Assembly: GCF_000482845.1 (NCBI RefSeq)
Contig: NZ_AXWV01000040.1
Location: 1-38,285, forward strand
Direction: 5' to 3'
DNA: 38,285 bases
Source of the DNA: Anaerobiospirillum succiniciproducens DSM 6400
Lineage (GTDB): Bacteria; Pseudomonadota; Gammaproteobacteria; Enterobacterales; Succinivibrionaceae
Shown here: piece after piece, positions 27,448-34,880 of the stretch
How positions within the stretch are numbered: the first letter of the stretch is position 1
How the letters are laid out: the number at the start of each line of letters is the position of its first letter
Made by a program: the position numbers and the translations under genes
Notes under the pieces: model-generated
Told to the model about the DNA's origin: nothing
The model's input: only the letters and a program-made list of their open reading frames with translations
The model's database searches: none

Positions 27448-28404
27448 TTAAAGAGCAACGCGCTTGTGGCTTTGCATAAACTCTTTAAGTTGCTCTTGAG
27501 TTGGCAATCCCTCGTTATCGCCAGCAAAGGTGCATTGAATAGCACCAATAGCCGCACCACGCTCCACAGCCTTTTCAAGGCTTAAACCTTCCATAAGACC
27601 GGTGATAACACCGCAAGCAAAGCCATCGCCCGCGCCTACAGTATCTACGACCTTATCAATAATAAAGCCAGGTACCTTGTACTCATTGTCACCTTCACGC
27701 ACTAAGGCACCATCAGGACCTAGCTTGGTGACGACCATACGTGCGCCTAATGAGCGGTAGAAGTCATTGATCTTAGATGGGTCTTCACTACCGCATAAGA
27801 TCTTACCCTCACCACAACCTGGCAGTACTAAGTCAGCATAAGAGGCAAGTTCGTTTAAGGTCTTAACCATAACCTCTTGAGATGGCCATAACTGCGGACG
27901 TAAGTTAGGGTCAAAGGAAATAAACAAACCAAGCTCTTTAGCTTTTTTAATGAGAGCCATCATGGCTGCGCGAGTTGAATCAGTCAGCGCTGGGAAAATG
28001 CCTGTTAGATGTACATAATCAAACTTGCTAAAGTCGATCTTCTCAACATCAGATGCATCTAAGGTAGAGGCCGCAGATCCTTTACGGAAATAGAAGATCT
28101 CAGGATCACCCTTGCTTACCTTGCTTTTAAGCATAAAGCCAGTGGTGTTAGTATCTGAGGTCAGCACATTGGAGCTATCGATCTTATTGGCAGTTAATGT
28201 ATTAGTGATACGAGTGCCAAAAGGATCGTTACCTAGCTTGGTTAAGTAGGAAACAAAATGACCTAAACGAGCAGCGCCTGTGGCTACGTTAAACTCTGCT
28301 CCGGCAACAGCAAGCGTAAAACCTGCAACGCTATCTAGAGATCCCTCGCTTTGAGCGATTAACAAACCCATTGGCTCGCCAGCAAGCAATAAGCCCTTTG
28401 CCAT
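27448..28404 (-). CDS. kdgK: 2-keto-3-deoxygluconate kinase (PfkB family)
   Basis: Phosphorylates 2-keto-3-deoxygluconate to KDPG, the substrate of the downstream aldolase, in hexuronate or gluconate breakdown. It is a ribokinase-fold protein of 318 residues with AGAEFNVATGAARLG near 34-48, SFDPNLRPQLW (163-173), typical of KDG kinases, and the PfkB signature DTVGAGD (254-260), whose last Asp is the catalytic base. AGGAG lies six bases before the ATG. It is probably cotranscribed with eda. Its promoter at 28541-28568 is covered by a palindromic operator, so the pair is probably repressed until a sugar acid appears. Confidence 0.88.
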   Translation of the reverse strand: MAKGLLLAGEPMGLLIAQSEGSLDSVAGFTLAVAGAEFNVATGAARLGHFVSYLTKLGNDPFGTRITNTLTANKIDSSNVLTSDTNTTGFMLKSKVSKGDPEIFYFRKGSAASTLDASDVEKIDFSKFDYVHLTGIFPALTDSTRAAMMALIKKAKELGLFISFDPNLRPQLWPSQEVMVKTLNELASYADLVLPGCGEGKILCGSEDPSKINDFYRSLGARMVVTKLGPDGALVREGDNEYKVPGFIIDKVVDTVGAGDGFACGVITGLMEGLSLEKAVERGAAIGAIQCTFAGDNEGLPTQEQLKEFMQSHKRVAL

Positions 28405-28540
28405 AATGACTCCTGTACTTTGCTCTAATACTAGTCGTTATCTTTACGTATAAAAGTGCCTTGTGTAAAGCATATTGTCATGCTACAGCACCTTAAAAAC
28501 GGCACATATATCTAATGTGCTCGAGTTTAGATTACGCTGC

Positions 28541-28571
28541 ATAATAACACTTGTAAACTAGTATACAAGTG
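28541..28571 (-). promoter_or_regulatory. kdgK promoter overlapped by a 24-bp palindromic operator
   Basis: On the minus strand TTGTAT (28563-28568) and TATTAT (28541-28546) are 16 bases apart. The -35 and spacer lie within a near-perfect palindrome at 28548-28571: arms CACTTGTA and TACAAGTG flank a central ACTAGT, symmetric at all but one position pair. A repressor bound there would block polymerase. TTGTA...TACAA half-sites are common for GntR-family regulators, and one is encoded at 32830, but the link is inference. Confidence 0.65.
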
Positions 28572-28813
28572 AAACGAAACCAATCTCACATTTTTTAAGC
28601 CAATGCTGATATATAAGCGAAAAAGCGTATGTCTTCAAGCTACTAAAGGCAGATCGCTTACCACTAGCTATTGGCAGCTTAAAAGCACATATTTATGCCA
28701 TTTCGTTTAGAAGCATAAGTAAAAAATGCACCTTTATGGATCCATGAGGACAACCTTGAGTATGAATAAGTGTACTTTTGCATGAGCTAACGCCAAAAAA
28801 TGAACTTAAAGAA

Positions 28814-28841
28814 TTGAGCAGCTGTATAACTTTGGTAAAAT
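28814..28841 (+). promoter_or_regulatory. Candidate promoter of the Bax1-like gene
   Basis: TTGAGC and TAAAAT are separated by 16 bases. Transcription would start near 28848, giving a leader of about 175 bases before the ATG at 29026. Confidence 0.45.
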
Positions 28842-29025
28842 CTCAGACTAATTGATGCTAGACTATCTAGCTCAACACAGTTAGAAACTGCAGATCCGTT
28901 GTACTTAATGAATGCTCATACTTTAAGCATTTCGTTTGGTGCACATCTTTCTAACTTTCACAATTTAGATTGTTCTCAAAGCATCTGCTTTGCGATCAAA
29001 ACGTTCATAATTCAGGAGCCCTTGG

Positions 29026-29772
29026 ATGAACACTTCAAATCCGGCAATGGGTGTGCTTGATAAAGCCGCCTCCGGTGCTTATAACTTTGGCGGTGTCGGC
29101 GAAGTCGCCACCGTTAGAGGCGCTACCACTAAGGCCATTTTGCTTGTTGCACTGACCTTTGTTGTCGGTTACTTCAGCATGCTCTACAGCTTTGGCTACA
29201 TGTTCCAAAACGGAGCTACTCCAAATGCTCTGTTAATTGGTTCAGTCATTGTTTCTGTAATCATTGCCTTTGTCACTATCTTTAAGCCACAGTACTCTAA
29301 CTTCACTGCTCCAGCTTATGCTGTTGCAGAAGGTGTTGCTTTAGGCTGCATCAGTGCTACTTTTGAACTCAAATACCCAGGCATCGTATCTACTGCTGTT
29401 ATGTCCACTTTCGTAGTGGTATTAAGCATGTTAGCTCTCTGGAAGTTCAAGGTAATTGTTCCAACTGCTCGCTTCCGTGCTGTTATTACTGGCGCTGTTG
29501 TTGGTGTTGCTATTTTATACACCCTCAACATCTTATTAAGCCTCTTTGGCTTCAGGCTGCTGCCAGATAGCGGCCCAATCTCCATTATCATTTCCTTAAT
29601 TGTTTGCACCATTGCTGCTTTCAGTTTAGTACTTGATTTTGAAATGATTGGTTCTTGCGTTGAAGAGCATGAGCTGCCTAAGTACTTCGAGTCTTACTGC
29701 GCCTTCTCATTACTCGTAACTATCTGCTGGCTCTACCTTGAGATCTTAAAGCTCTTATCCAAGCGCGAGTAG
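29026..29772 (+). CDS. Bax inhibitor-1/YccA-like integral membrane protein
   Basis: A 248-residue multi-spanning inner-membrane protein. After a 35-residue polar N terminus beginning MNTSNPAMGVLDKA, about seven hydrophobic segments follow, alternating with short loops. The C-terminal signature LVLDFEMIGSCVEEHELPKY, then SLLVTICWLYLEILKLLSK, is that of the Bax1-I-like family, in which the Asp/Glu residues of the last helices form a pH-sensitive pore in studied homologues. The bacterial function is not established. AGGAGCCC precedes the ATG. It stands alone, with a strong terminator after it. Confidence 0.85.
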   Translation: MNTSNPAMGVLDKAASGAYNFGGVGEVATVRGATTKAILLVALTFVVGYFSMLYSFGYMFQNGATPNALLIGSVIVSVIIAFVTIFKPQYSNFTAPAYAVAEGVALGCISATFELKYPGIVSTAVMSTFVVVLSMLALWKFKVIVPTARFRAVITGAVVGVAILYTLNILLSLFGFRLLPDSGPISIIISLIVCTIAAFSLVLDFEMIGSCVEEHELPKYFESYCAFSLLVTICWLYLEILKLLSKRE

Positions 29773-29835
29773 TAGATACAAAAAAGCTCAGCACACTAAC
29801 AAGAGTGCCTAGCTTTACAAGAATGTTTTAATTCT

Positions 29836-29875
29836 CAAAAGCCCCCACTGGCCATCCTTTGGGGGCTTTTGTTTG
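29836..29875 (+). terminator. Intrinsic terminator after the Bax1-like gene
   Basis: CAAAAGCCCCCA pairs perfectly with TGGGGGCTTTTG and continues TTTG. Confidence 0.85.
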
Positions 29876-30013
29876 CCCGCCTCAAAGCTAAAGTACGCAC
29901 ATACACATAAAGAAAAAAAATCCAAGCTCCCCATAAACCACATAAGCTAGACAAGGTCCAGTAACAGCTCATAGCCTCATTCATGCAATGCCGCTCCGCT
30001 ACATATGAACACG

Positions 30014-30165
30014 ATGCAGCGCAACGCATGCATATAACTAAGATACCGTGAAACACATGCACATACGCAGGGTATGCATATAAGCACTTGCACATGCGCA
30101 GGGTATGCATATAAGCACTATGCAGCGCAACGCATGCATATGAGCACGGTATGCATATGAGTAAG
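30014..30165. repeat. Irregular repeat array with a TATGCATAT core
   Basis: ATGCATAT occurs at 30028, 30074, 30105, 30134 and 30151, embedded in longer similar units (GCAGGGTATGCATATAAGCA at the second and third copies, ATGCAGCGCAACGCATGCAT at the first and fourth). Spacings are 46, 31, 29 and 17, so two unit types alternate rather than forming a clean tandem array. Confidence 0.75.
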
Positions 30166-30265
30166 ATGCGGCGTCATTTGTTGCTAATAATGGGTTCTAA
30201 GATGGTGCTAGCGATGCAAAAAGGTTCATACGCTGCCTCAAATAGTGCCAATTAGGGCCGTTTCA

Positions 30266-30294
30266 TTGTAATGATGCAGTCTTTCACCTAAGAT
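30266..30294 (+). promoter_or_regulatory. Candidate pheA promoter
   Basis: TTGTAA and TAAGAT are 17 bases apart, with a predicted start near 30301, about 40 bases before the ATG. Confidence 0.4.
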
Positions 30295-30340
30295 TAATGC
30301 ACTATAGTAAGTACCAATAGTTGTAGTACGAGGAGAGGAC

Positions 30341-31525
30341 ATGCGCGATTTACTTGATTGTCGTGACGCGATTGATGAGATTGATAGCAAAATCATTAAG
30401 TTACTGCAGGAGCGACAGGCCGTTGCTACCGATGTAGCTATCTACAAGCTCCATCACGATCAGCGCATTGTCGATAAGCAGCGTGAAGCCCAGAAGATCG
30501 CCACTTTAATGGATAGAGCAACTCAAAGCGGCATATCTCCAGTCATGATCCGTGAAATCTATGAAAAGATCATGGCTCATACTGTATCTTATGAGCAAAG
30601 CTATATCGTAGATAAGATCAACGGCAAAGACATCACCCGCTCTACATCTGTTGCCTATTTAGGCACTAAGGGTACTTACTCCCATTTAGCTACACAGCAC
30701 TACTTTGCAAACTACTCATCGCGTATGGAAGAGCACTCTTGCTCCTCTTTTGACGAAATTGTCTACAAGGTTGAGAGCGGTGCTTGCGAGTACGGTGTGC
30801 TGCCAATTGAAAACTCCAACTCAGGCTCTATCAATGAGGCAGTGGACACAATGCAGTCCATGAATGCCTTCATCACCGGTGAGATCTTCTATCCAATTGA
30901 TCACTCCTTGCTGTCAGTAGTTCCTCCTCCAAATGGCGAAAATGATGCCTTTGACTTTAAGACCATCAAGACCATTTACTCACATCCTCAGCCAGTAGCT
31001 CAATGTTCTAAATTCATCAAGGAGCATTTAAGTCACGCTAACATCGTATATACCGACTCGTCCTCTGAGGCTATGAGCATTGTTAAGCAGCAAAACGATC
31101 CATCTGCAGTAGCTCTTGGTTCTAAGCATGCTGCCTGCTATTACTCACTCAATTCTTTAATGAGTGATATTGCAAATAACAAGAATAACTACACTCGCTT
31201 TATTATTCTTAGCAAGACTCCTGTTGATATTCCATCAACTATGGCTGCTAAGACCTCCATTCTCTTTAGCACCAAGAAGTACACTCCAGGATCTTTAATC
31301 GCAGTGCTCAATGAGTTTAACGATGCCAAGATTAACTTAACCAAGCTCTACTCTCGTCCTTTAGAGGCTAAAAATCGTGATGCTTGGGAAGAGATCTTCT
31401 TTGCCGATGTTGAGGCCAACCTCAACACCACTGCTATGCAAAACATCATGCAAAAGCTCAAGGACTTAACTGGCAACCTCAAGGTCTTAGGTTGCTACCT
31501 CTCTGCCGAGCACGAGCAGATCTAA
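30341..31525 (+). CDS. pheA: Bifunctional chorismate mutase/prephenate dehydratase
   Basis: Converts chorismate to prephenate and then to phenylpyruvate, towards phenylalanine. The AroQ mutase domain (1-90) keeps residues matching E. coli: Arg8, Arg25, Lys36, Asp45, Arg48, Glu49. The dehydratase domain (about 103-295) begins VAYLGTKGTYSHLAT, has GVLPIENSNSGSINEA and the catalytic T285-R286-F287. A C-terminal ACT domain (about 303-385) senses phenylalanine in homologues. Its two ligand motifs are altered: GALV is GSLI (317-320) and ESRP is YSRP (337-340). The protein has 394 residues against 386 in E. coli. GAGGAGAGG precedes the ATG. Confidence 0.95.
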   Translation: MRDLLDCRDAIDEIDSKIIKLLQERQAVATDVAIYKLHHDQRIVDKQREAQKIATLMDRATQSGISPVMIREIYEKIMAHTVSYEQSYIVDKINGKDITRSTSVAYLGTKGTYSHLATQHYFANYSSRMEEHSCSSFDEIVYKVESGACEYGVLPIENSNSGSINEAVDTMQSMNAFITGEIFYPIDHSLLSVVPPPNGENDAFDFKTIKTIYSHPQPVAQCSKFIKEHLSHANIVYTDSSSEAMSIVKQQNDPSAVALGSKHAACYYSLNSLMSDIANNKNNYTRFIILSKTPVDIPSTMAAKTSILFSTKKYTPGSLIAVLNEFNDAKINLTKLYSRPLEAKNRDAWEEIFFADVEANLNTTAMQNIMQKLKDLTGNLKVLGCYLSAEHEQI

Positions 31526-31539
31526 ACTAATTTTAAAAA

Positions 31540-31575
31540 CCATGGCTAAAGGCACGATCTGTCCTTTAGCCTTGG
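31540..31575 (+). terminator. Stem-loop after pheA, probable terminator
   Basis: CCATGGCTAAAGG pairs with CCTTTAGCCTTGG (one mismatch) around a 10-base loop, 14 bases after the stop. The T tract is weak (CATATCTTT), so its efficiency is uncertain. Confidence 0.5.
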
Positions 31576-31874
31576 TCATATCTTTAATCATCTTGATCAA
31601 TCCCATCCCCGTAATCGCCCGCGCCGTAGTACCTGTCCGGCCTCCATACCATATCCCTTTTAGATAGACGGCATCTTCAAAGATTTAGCCTCGCAACGCA
31701 AACCGTAGCTCCAAACAAAGAAATACGTAGCTAATAAGCATCAACACCATACAGTTGGGTATCAGACAGGCATACATCAGATAGATATCGTAAGCCTCAC
31801 CACCTCAAAAGTAATCTTAGTTAGCATCACTAAACGTTGTTTAAAACTTAGCTGCTCAACATCTTTAGCTTAGC

Positions 31875-31898
31875 AAAACACGATTTATATCGTGTTTT
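31875..31898. promoter_or_regulatory. Perfect AT-flanked inverted repeat upstream of yfbR
   Basis: AAAACACGAT and ATCGTGTTTT, perfect 10-bp arms around TTAT, lie about 90 bases before the yfbR start. It could be an operator or a short bidirectional terminator; the T run is only four. Confidence 0.4.
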
Positions 31899-31989
31899 AG
31901 GAGTTTATTTGCACTTAAGGTGAAAATACTTGTAAGGGTGTTATGCTAAGGATGAGTCTTTTGAACATCGAGATCATTAGGAGGATGTG

Positions 31990-32634
31990 ATGGGCAAAAT
32001 CTTCAAGAAAGGATCGACCTTTTTAGCTTGGATTGTTCGCATGTCGCTCATCAAACGCTGGGCTCTCATGCATTGCTTTCGTTCTGAAAATGTCTCTGAG
32101 CACAGCCATCAAACTGCTGTCATTGCTCATATGCTCGCGATCATTAAAAATCGCCTGTTTAACGGCAACGTCAATGCTGAGCGCGTAGCAGTACTTGCCC
32201 TGTACCATGAGGTATCAGAGACCAAGCTTCAAGATCTCAATTCCAAGACTAAATACCTCAATCCTGAGTTTACTAAGCAGTACAAGATGATTGAGCATCG
32301 TGCAGAGCTTGAGTGTGTGAATACCTTGCCTGAAGAGCTAAGAGAGGATTTTCATCATCTGATCGTGCAAAACGAAGCTGATCATGAACTCAAAGAAATC
32401 GTAAAGGCTGCAGATATTCTCTCAGCCTATATCAAAGCCAATGATGAGCTACGCTTTAACAATACAGAGTTTACTCATGTAAAAGAAGGCTTAGATAAAG
32501 TGCTAGCTGACTACTGTCAGCGTATGCCAGAAGTGCAGTACTTTATGGATAAGTTTGTTGCTCAATGCTGGGCTACTGTAGATCAACTTGCTGGTATGGA
32601 CTCAGACAATCAAGCTCAATCCAATAATAAATAA
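31990..32634 (+). CDS. yfbR: YfbR-like 5'-deoxynucleotidase (HD domain)
   Basis: Family enzymes remove the 5' phosphate from deoxynucleoside monophosphates in pyrimidine and purine salvage. The 214-residue protein matches E. coli YfbR: LIKRWALM (20-27), SENVSEHSHQTA with metal ligand His38, NGNVNAERVAVLALYH, and EELREDF. The HD dyad is changed: E. coli YHDASE is YHEVSE here, so His73 is followed by Glu74 instead of Asp. Glu77 and Asp82, matching the catalytic Glu72 and Asp77, are kept, as is the later Asp in VKAADIL. AGGAGG (31979-31984) five bases before the ATG fixes the start; a GTG one codon earlier is too close. A triple-repeat terminator follows. Confidence 0.88.
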   Translation: MGKIFKKGSTFLAWIVRMSLIKRWALMHCFRSENVSEHSHQTAVIAHMLAIIKNRLFNGNVNAERVAVLALYHEVSETKLQDLNSKTKYLNPEFTKQYKMIEHRAELECVNTLPEELREDFHHLIVQNEADHELKEIVKAADILSAYIKANDELRFNNTEFTHVKEGLDKVLADYCQRMPEVQYFMDKFVAQCWATVDQLAGMDSDNQAQSNNK

Positions 32635-32676
32635 TTGGGCTTAACAGCCAAAGAACGCTAAAGCACACTACAGATA

Positions 32677-32796
32677 CAAAAAGCCCCAGTCGTGGATTAC
32701 GGCTGGGGCTTTTTGTTTGTCCATACCAGTAGTGGATTACGGCTGGGGCTTTTTGTTTGTCCATACCAGTAGTGGATCACGGCTGGGGCTTTTTAC
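32677..32796. repeat. 40-bp tandem repeat built on a bidirectional terminator
   Basis: The terminator hairpin CAAAAAGCCCCAG / CTGGGGCTTTTTG (32677-32715) ends yfbR. Its 3' half plus the following TTTGTCCATACCAGTA is then repeated, with GGCTGGGGCTTTTT at 32701, 32741 and 32781 (period exactly 40). Only the first copy has the matching 5' arm. The hairpin also suits the convergent gntR gene, which ends at 32830. Confidence 0.88.
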
Positions 32797-32829
32797 TTTT
32801 GCTTATGCGTATTAGCTTGGCGATTGGTA

Positions 32830-33534
32830 CTAGGCTAAGGAGCGCAGGTAATCGTGAGCGGTGAGGTAAGTGTAGAGCTTCTTGAGTACGTGAGATGCTC
32901 TCTTGGCATCCTCTTCAATAATAGCTTGGATGAGCTTATTGTGGAGGGTCAGAATAACCTGAGTGGAGATGGTAGGCTGCAGTGATGAAACTGCATTTTG
33001 CAGACGTGCAATACCCTCTGTTACGGTCTTCTTAACAAACTCATTAACGATATTGTTAAAGATCATGGTGTGGAACTCAAAGCAAGCCACTAAGAACTCA
33101 GCTTGATTAGTAGCTGCTAAAGCACGCTGATTTTCTACAGCGGCAGCTAATTGCTTGTCCATACCTGAAAAGCACTTATTGAACTTCTTCATCTCAATGA
33201 AGATAGCTGTTGGAGCTACGATCTTGAGAAACTCAAGAATCTGCACGATTTCCTTTTTGACAGCTAAGTTCTTACCAGTGCCTTCGAAGATTGCATCTTC
33301 GTGTAACTCAGAGATAACAAAAGTGCCAACACCCTGCTTGGCCTTGAGCACATTCAGAGCTGATAACTGCATAATGGCGCTGCGCAGAGACGTACGTGAC
33401 ACGTTAAGACGATCACGCAGCATATTCTCTGATGGAATCTTACTGCCTACAGGCCATTTGCCGGTGCTGATCATGCGTTTAATGTAGCTTACAATTTCGC
33501 TTGAAACCGCATCTTGGCGCACGCGCTCTGACAT
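32830..33534 (-). CDS. GntR-family regulator, FadR/FCD type
   Basis: A 234-residue transcription factor. The winged helix-turn-helix at about 10-75 has the GntR pattern GSKIPSENMLRDRLNVSRTS and a K-Q-G-V-G-T wing. The rest is an all-helical FCD ligand domain. Of the usual metal-binding Asp and three His, only His155 (FEFH) and His198 (LHNK) are clear; the Asp position is Cys151 and the last His position is Tyr221, so metal binding may be altered. The ATG of MSERVRQ is preceded by GGAG; a GTG 12 bases upstream would put that site inside the gene. The ligand is unknown. FCD regulators often control sugar-acid genes, which makes the kdgK operator a possible target. Confidence 0.82.
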   Translation of the reverse strand: MSERVRQDAVSSEIVSYIKRMISTGKWPVGSKIPSENMLRDRLNVSRTSLRSAIMQLSALNVLKAKQGVGTFVISELHEDAIFEGTGKNLAVKKEIVQILEFLKIVAPTAIFIEMKKFNKCFSGMDKQLAAAVENQRALAATNQAEFLVACFEFHTMIFNNIVNEFVKKTVTEGIARLQNAVSSLQPTISTQVILTLHNKLIQAIIEEDAKRASHVLKKLYTYLTAHDYLRSLA

Positions 33535-34205
33535 ATAACTCTCCACGCCTGATAGTCAGTACAGGCAATCGTTTAGCAAATAAGATGAGCTTCGGTGCTT
33601 TTAAAAGCACTTACTTTTGCAAGCTCAACATCAAATTTGCAATCTAATCCAACACCGATGCTGCTAAATGATTAAGCCATCGCACCACTGCTTTTAATGT
33701 CAAACAATGGTCAATGATGCTTAGCATCGTGTCCACCATGACAACCATACATTCTTACAGCAGCAAGGATGGAAGTTAACTGCTAGTCTGACTACAACTA
33801 GTACCAAGCTAACTAGTCCTCATGCTCACTTTTAATAAGCATGTAACCACTTATGTATGTTTGGTAGCACACACCTAAAAGATCTTAAGCCATGCCATCA
33901 CGCCTTTGCGCATAAATATGGCATCAAATTTACAAGCACCTAAACTTATCTACAACTGCTAGATAAGGCCTGTGCTTTAGTAAAAGATATGGCATTCTAT
34001 CCAAAAAACTAGGCAAATACAGCATGCATCAGCACTAAGATGCAAAATTATCTTGCAACGAGGTATTTTCTTGTTCGTATGGAGCGTTTTGCTCCAACAA
34101 AGCGCTTAAATCTTTGCCTTATTTAGCGCCCTTGCATAGATTAGCTAACTACACTTTAGCTGCTCAAAGAACTGTAGCTTGGCTAACATTTTTAGAGCTG
34201 TTGCT

Positions 34206-34333
34206 TTTGCTAAAGATTTGATAGTGCCAATACCTTTGCAAAAGACTTGATAGTGCCAATACCTTTGCCAAAGACTTGATAGTGCCAATACCTTTGCAAA
34301 AGATTTAATAGCACTAAGGCATTAGCCAAAGAT
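34206..34333. repeat. 29-bp tandem repeat, four copies plus a fragment
   Basis: GATAGTGCCAATACCTTTGC starts at 34220, 34249 and 34278, exactly 29 bases apart. A diverged copy (AATAGCACTAAGG) is at 34307, and a partial CAAAGATTTG follows. The second and third copies differ by one base, suggesting recent expansion. Confidence 0.88.
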
Positions 34334-34647
34334 TTGCACAGTATGCTTGATTTTCATTATGGGGTATGTGATTTAATCGACATATCGAGGCGCTCTTTGA
34401 TGCCTCAAAGCTTTTATTCCATCTAAGATCACGTTTTGCCCACCCAATAAAGGCCCAAAAGCCATTAAAAGCTCAAGATCTTGTATTACATTATTCGTAC
34501 TTGAGTTTGTATTTCATTGTTCATACTAATTTGCGCTCATAAGGTAAATGCTACTTTTAAGCTTTGTCTTATGACTAAGTTGCCTAGCGCTTGGCAAAAG
34601 ATCTTAGATCATCACATAAGTCTTTGTGACTATGTGTGATCAAAAGA

Positions 34648-34656
34648 TGCTATAAT
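34648..34656 (+). promoter_or_regulatory. Extended -10 promoter of the methyltransferase gene
   Basis: TGCTATAAT, the same extended -10 as at pykF, with no clear -35. Transcription would start near 34663, giving a leader of about 218 bases. Confidence 0.55.
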
Positions 34657-34675
34657 TAACGTTTGCACAAACAAA

Positions 34676-34731
34676 ATACGTTAGCTACCTAGGGTAGTTT
34701 GCGTATCTCATTACTTTCTACTAAAAAGTAG
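34676..34731 (+). other. Two hairpins in the methyltransferase leader
   Basis: Hairpin one pairs ATACG with CGTAT and CTACC with GGTAG (34676-34706), with a symmetric internal loop. Hairpin two is CTACT-AAAA-AGTAG (34718-34731). Both fall inside the predicted leader. They match no riboswitch class I recognise. Confidence 0.4.
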
Positions 34732-34880
34732 CTCTCTTTGCCGCTCGCCTGTACTCAGCGTCTCGTCTTATTGCGCTGAACGATTAGTGTTTCAATTTGG
34801 CGGCACATTCTTAAATGAAGCTAGATTAAGAGCGCTCAGGCGCGTTCTCAAGTAAGTTAGAACAGGATAAACAAGCCACC

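Larger units (their letters stand above)
28405..29025. other. Divergent spacer between kdgK and the Bax1-like gene
   Basis: About 620 bases with the kdgK promoter/operator on the left and a sigma-70-like promoter for the rightward gene near 28814. The AT-rich middle (28600-28800) shows nothing recognised. Confidence 0.5.
29773..30340. other. Spacer between the Bax1-like gene and pheA
   Basis: About 570 bases holding the terminator, the TATGCATAT array and the pheA promoter. No phenylalanine-rich leader peptide or attenuator was found before pheA. A minus-strand frame at 29835-30110 crosses the terminator and repeats and is not credible. Confidence 0.55.
31526..31989. other. Spacer between pheA and yfbR
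   Basis: About 460 bases with the pheA stem-loop and the inverted repeat before yfbR. The middle (31580-31870) contains no recognised feature. Confidence 0.5.
33535..34880. other. Divergent spacer between gntR and the methyltransferase gene
   Basis: About 1.35 kb without a gene. It contains a GATGC/GCATC palindrome near 33717-33729, the 29-bp array at 34206-34333, an extended -10 promoter at 34648 and a structured leader. The stretch 33740-34200 is unexplained. Confidence 0.5.

Noticed and set aside
30181..30340. Phenylalanine leader peptide or attenuator before pheA
   Set aside because: No short frame rich in Phe codons and no terminator hairpin between the promoter and pheA.
33155..33487. 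Forward frame of 110 codons
   Set aside because: Antisense of the GntR gene with no ribosome site.
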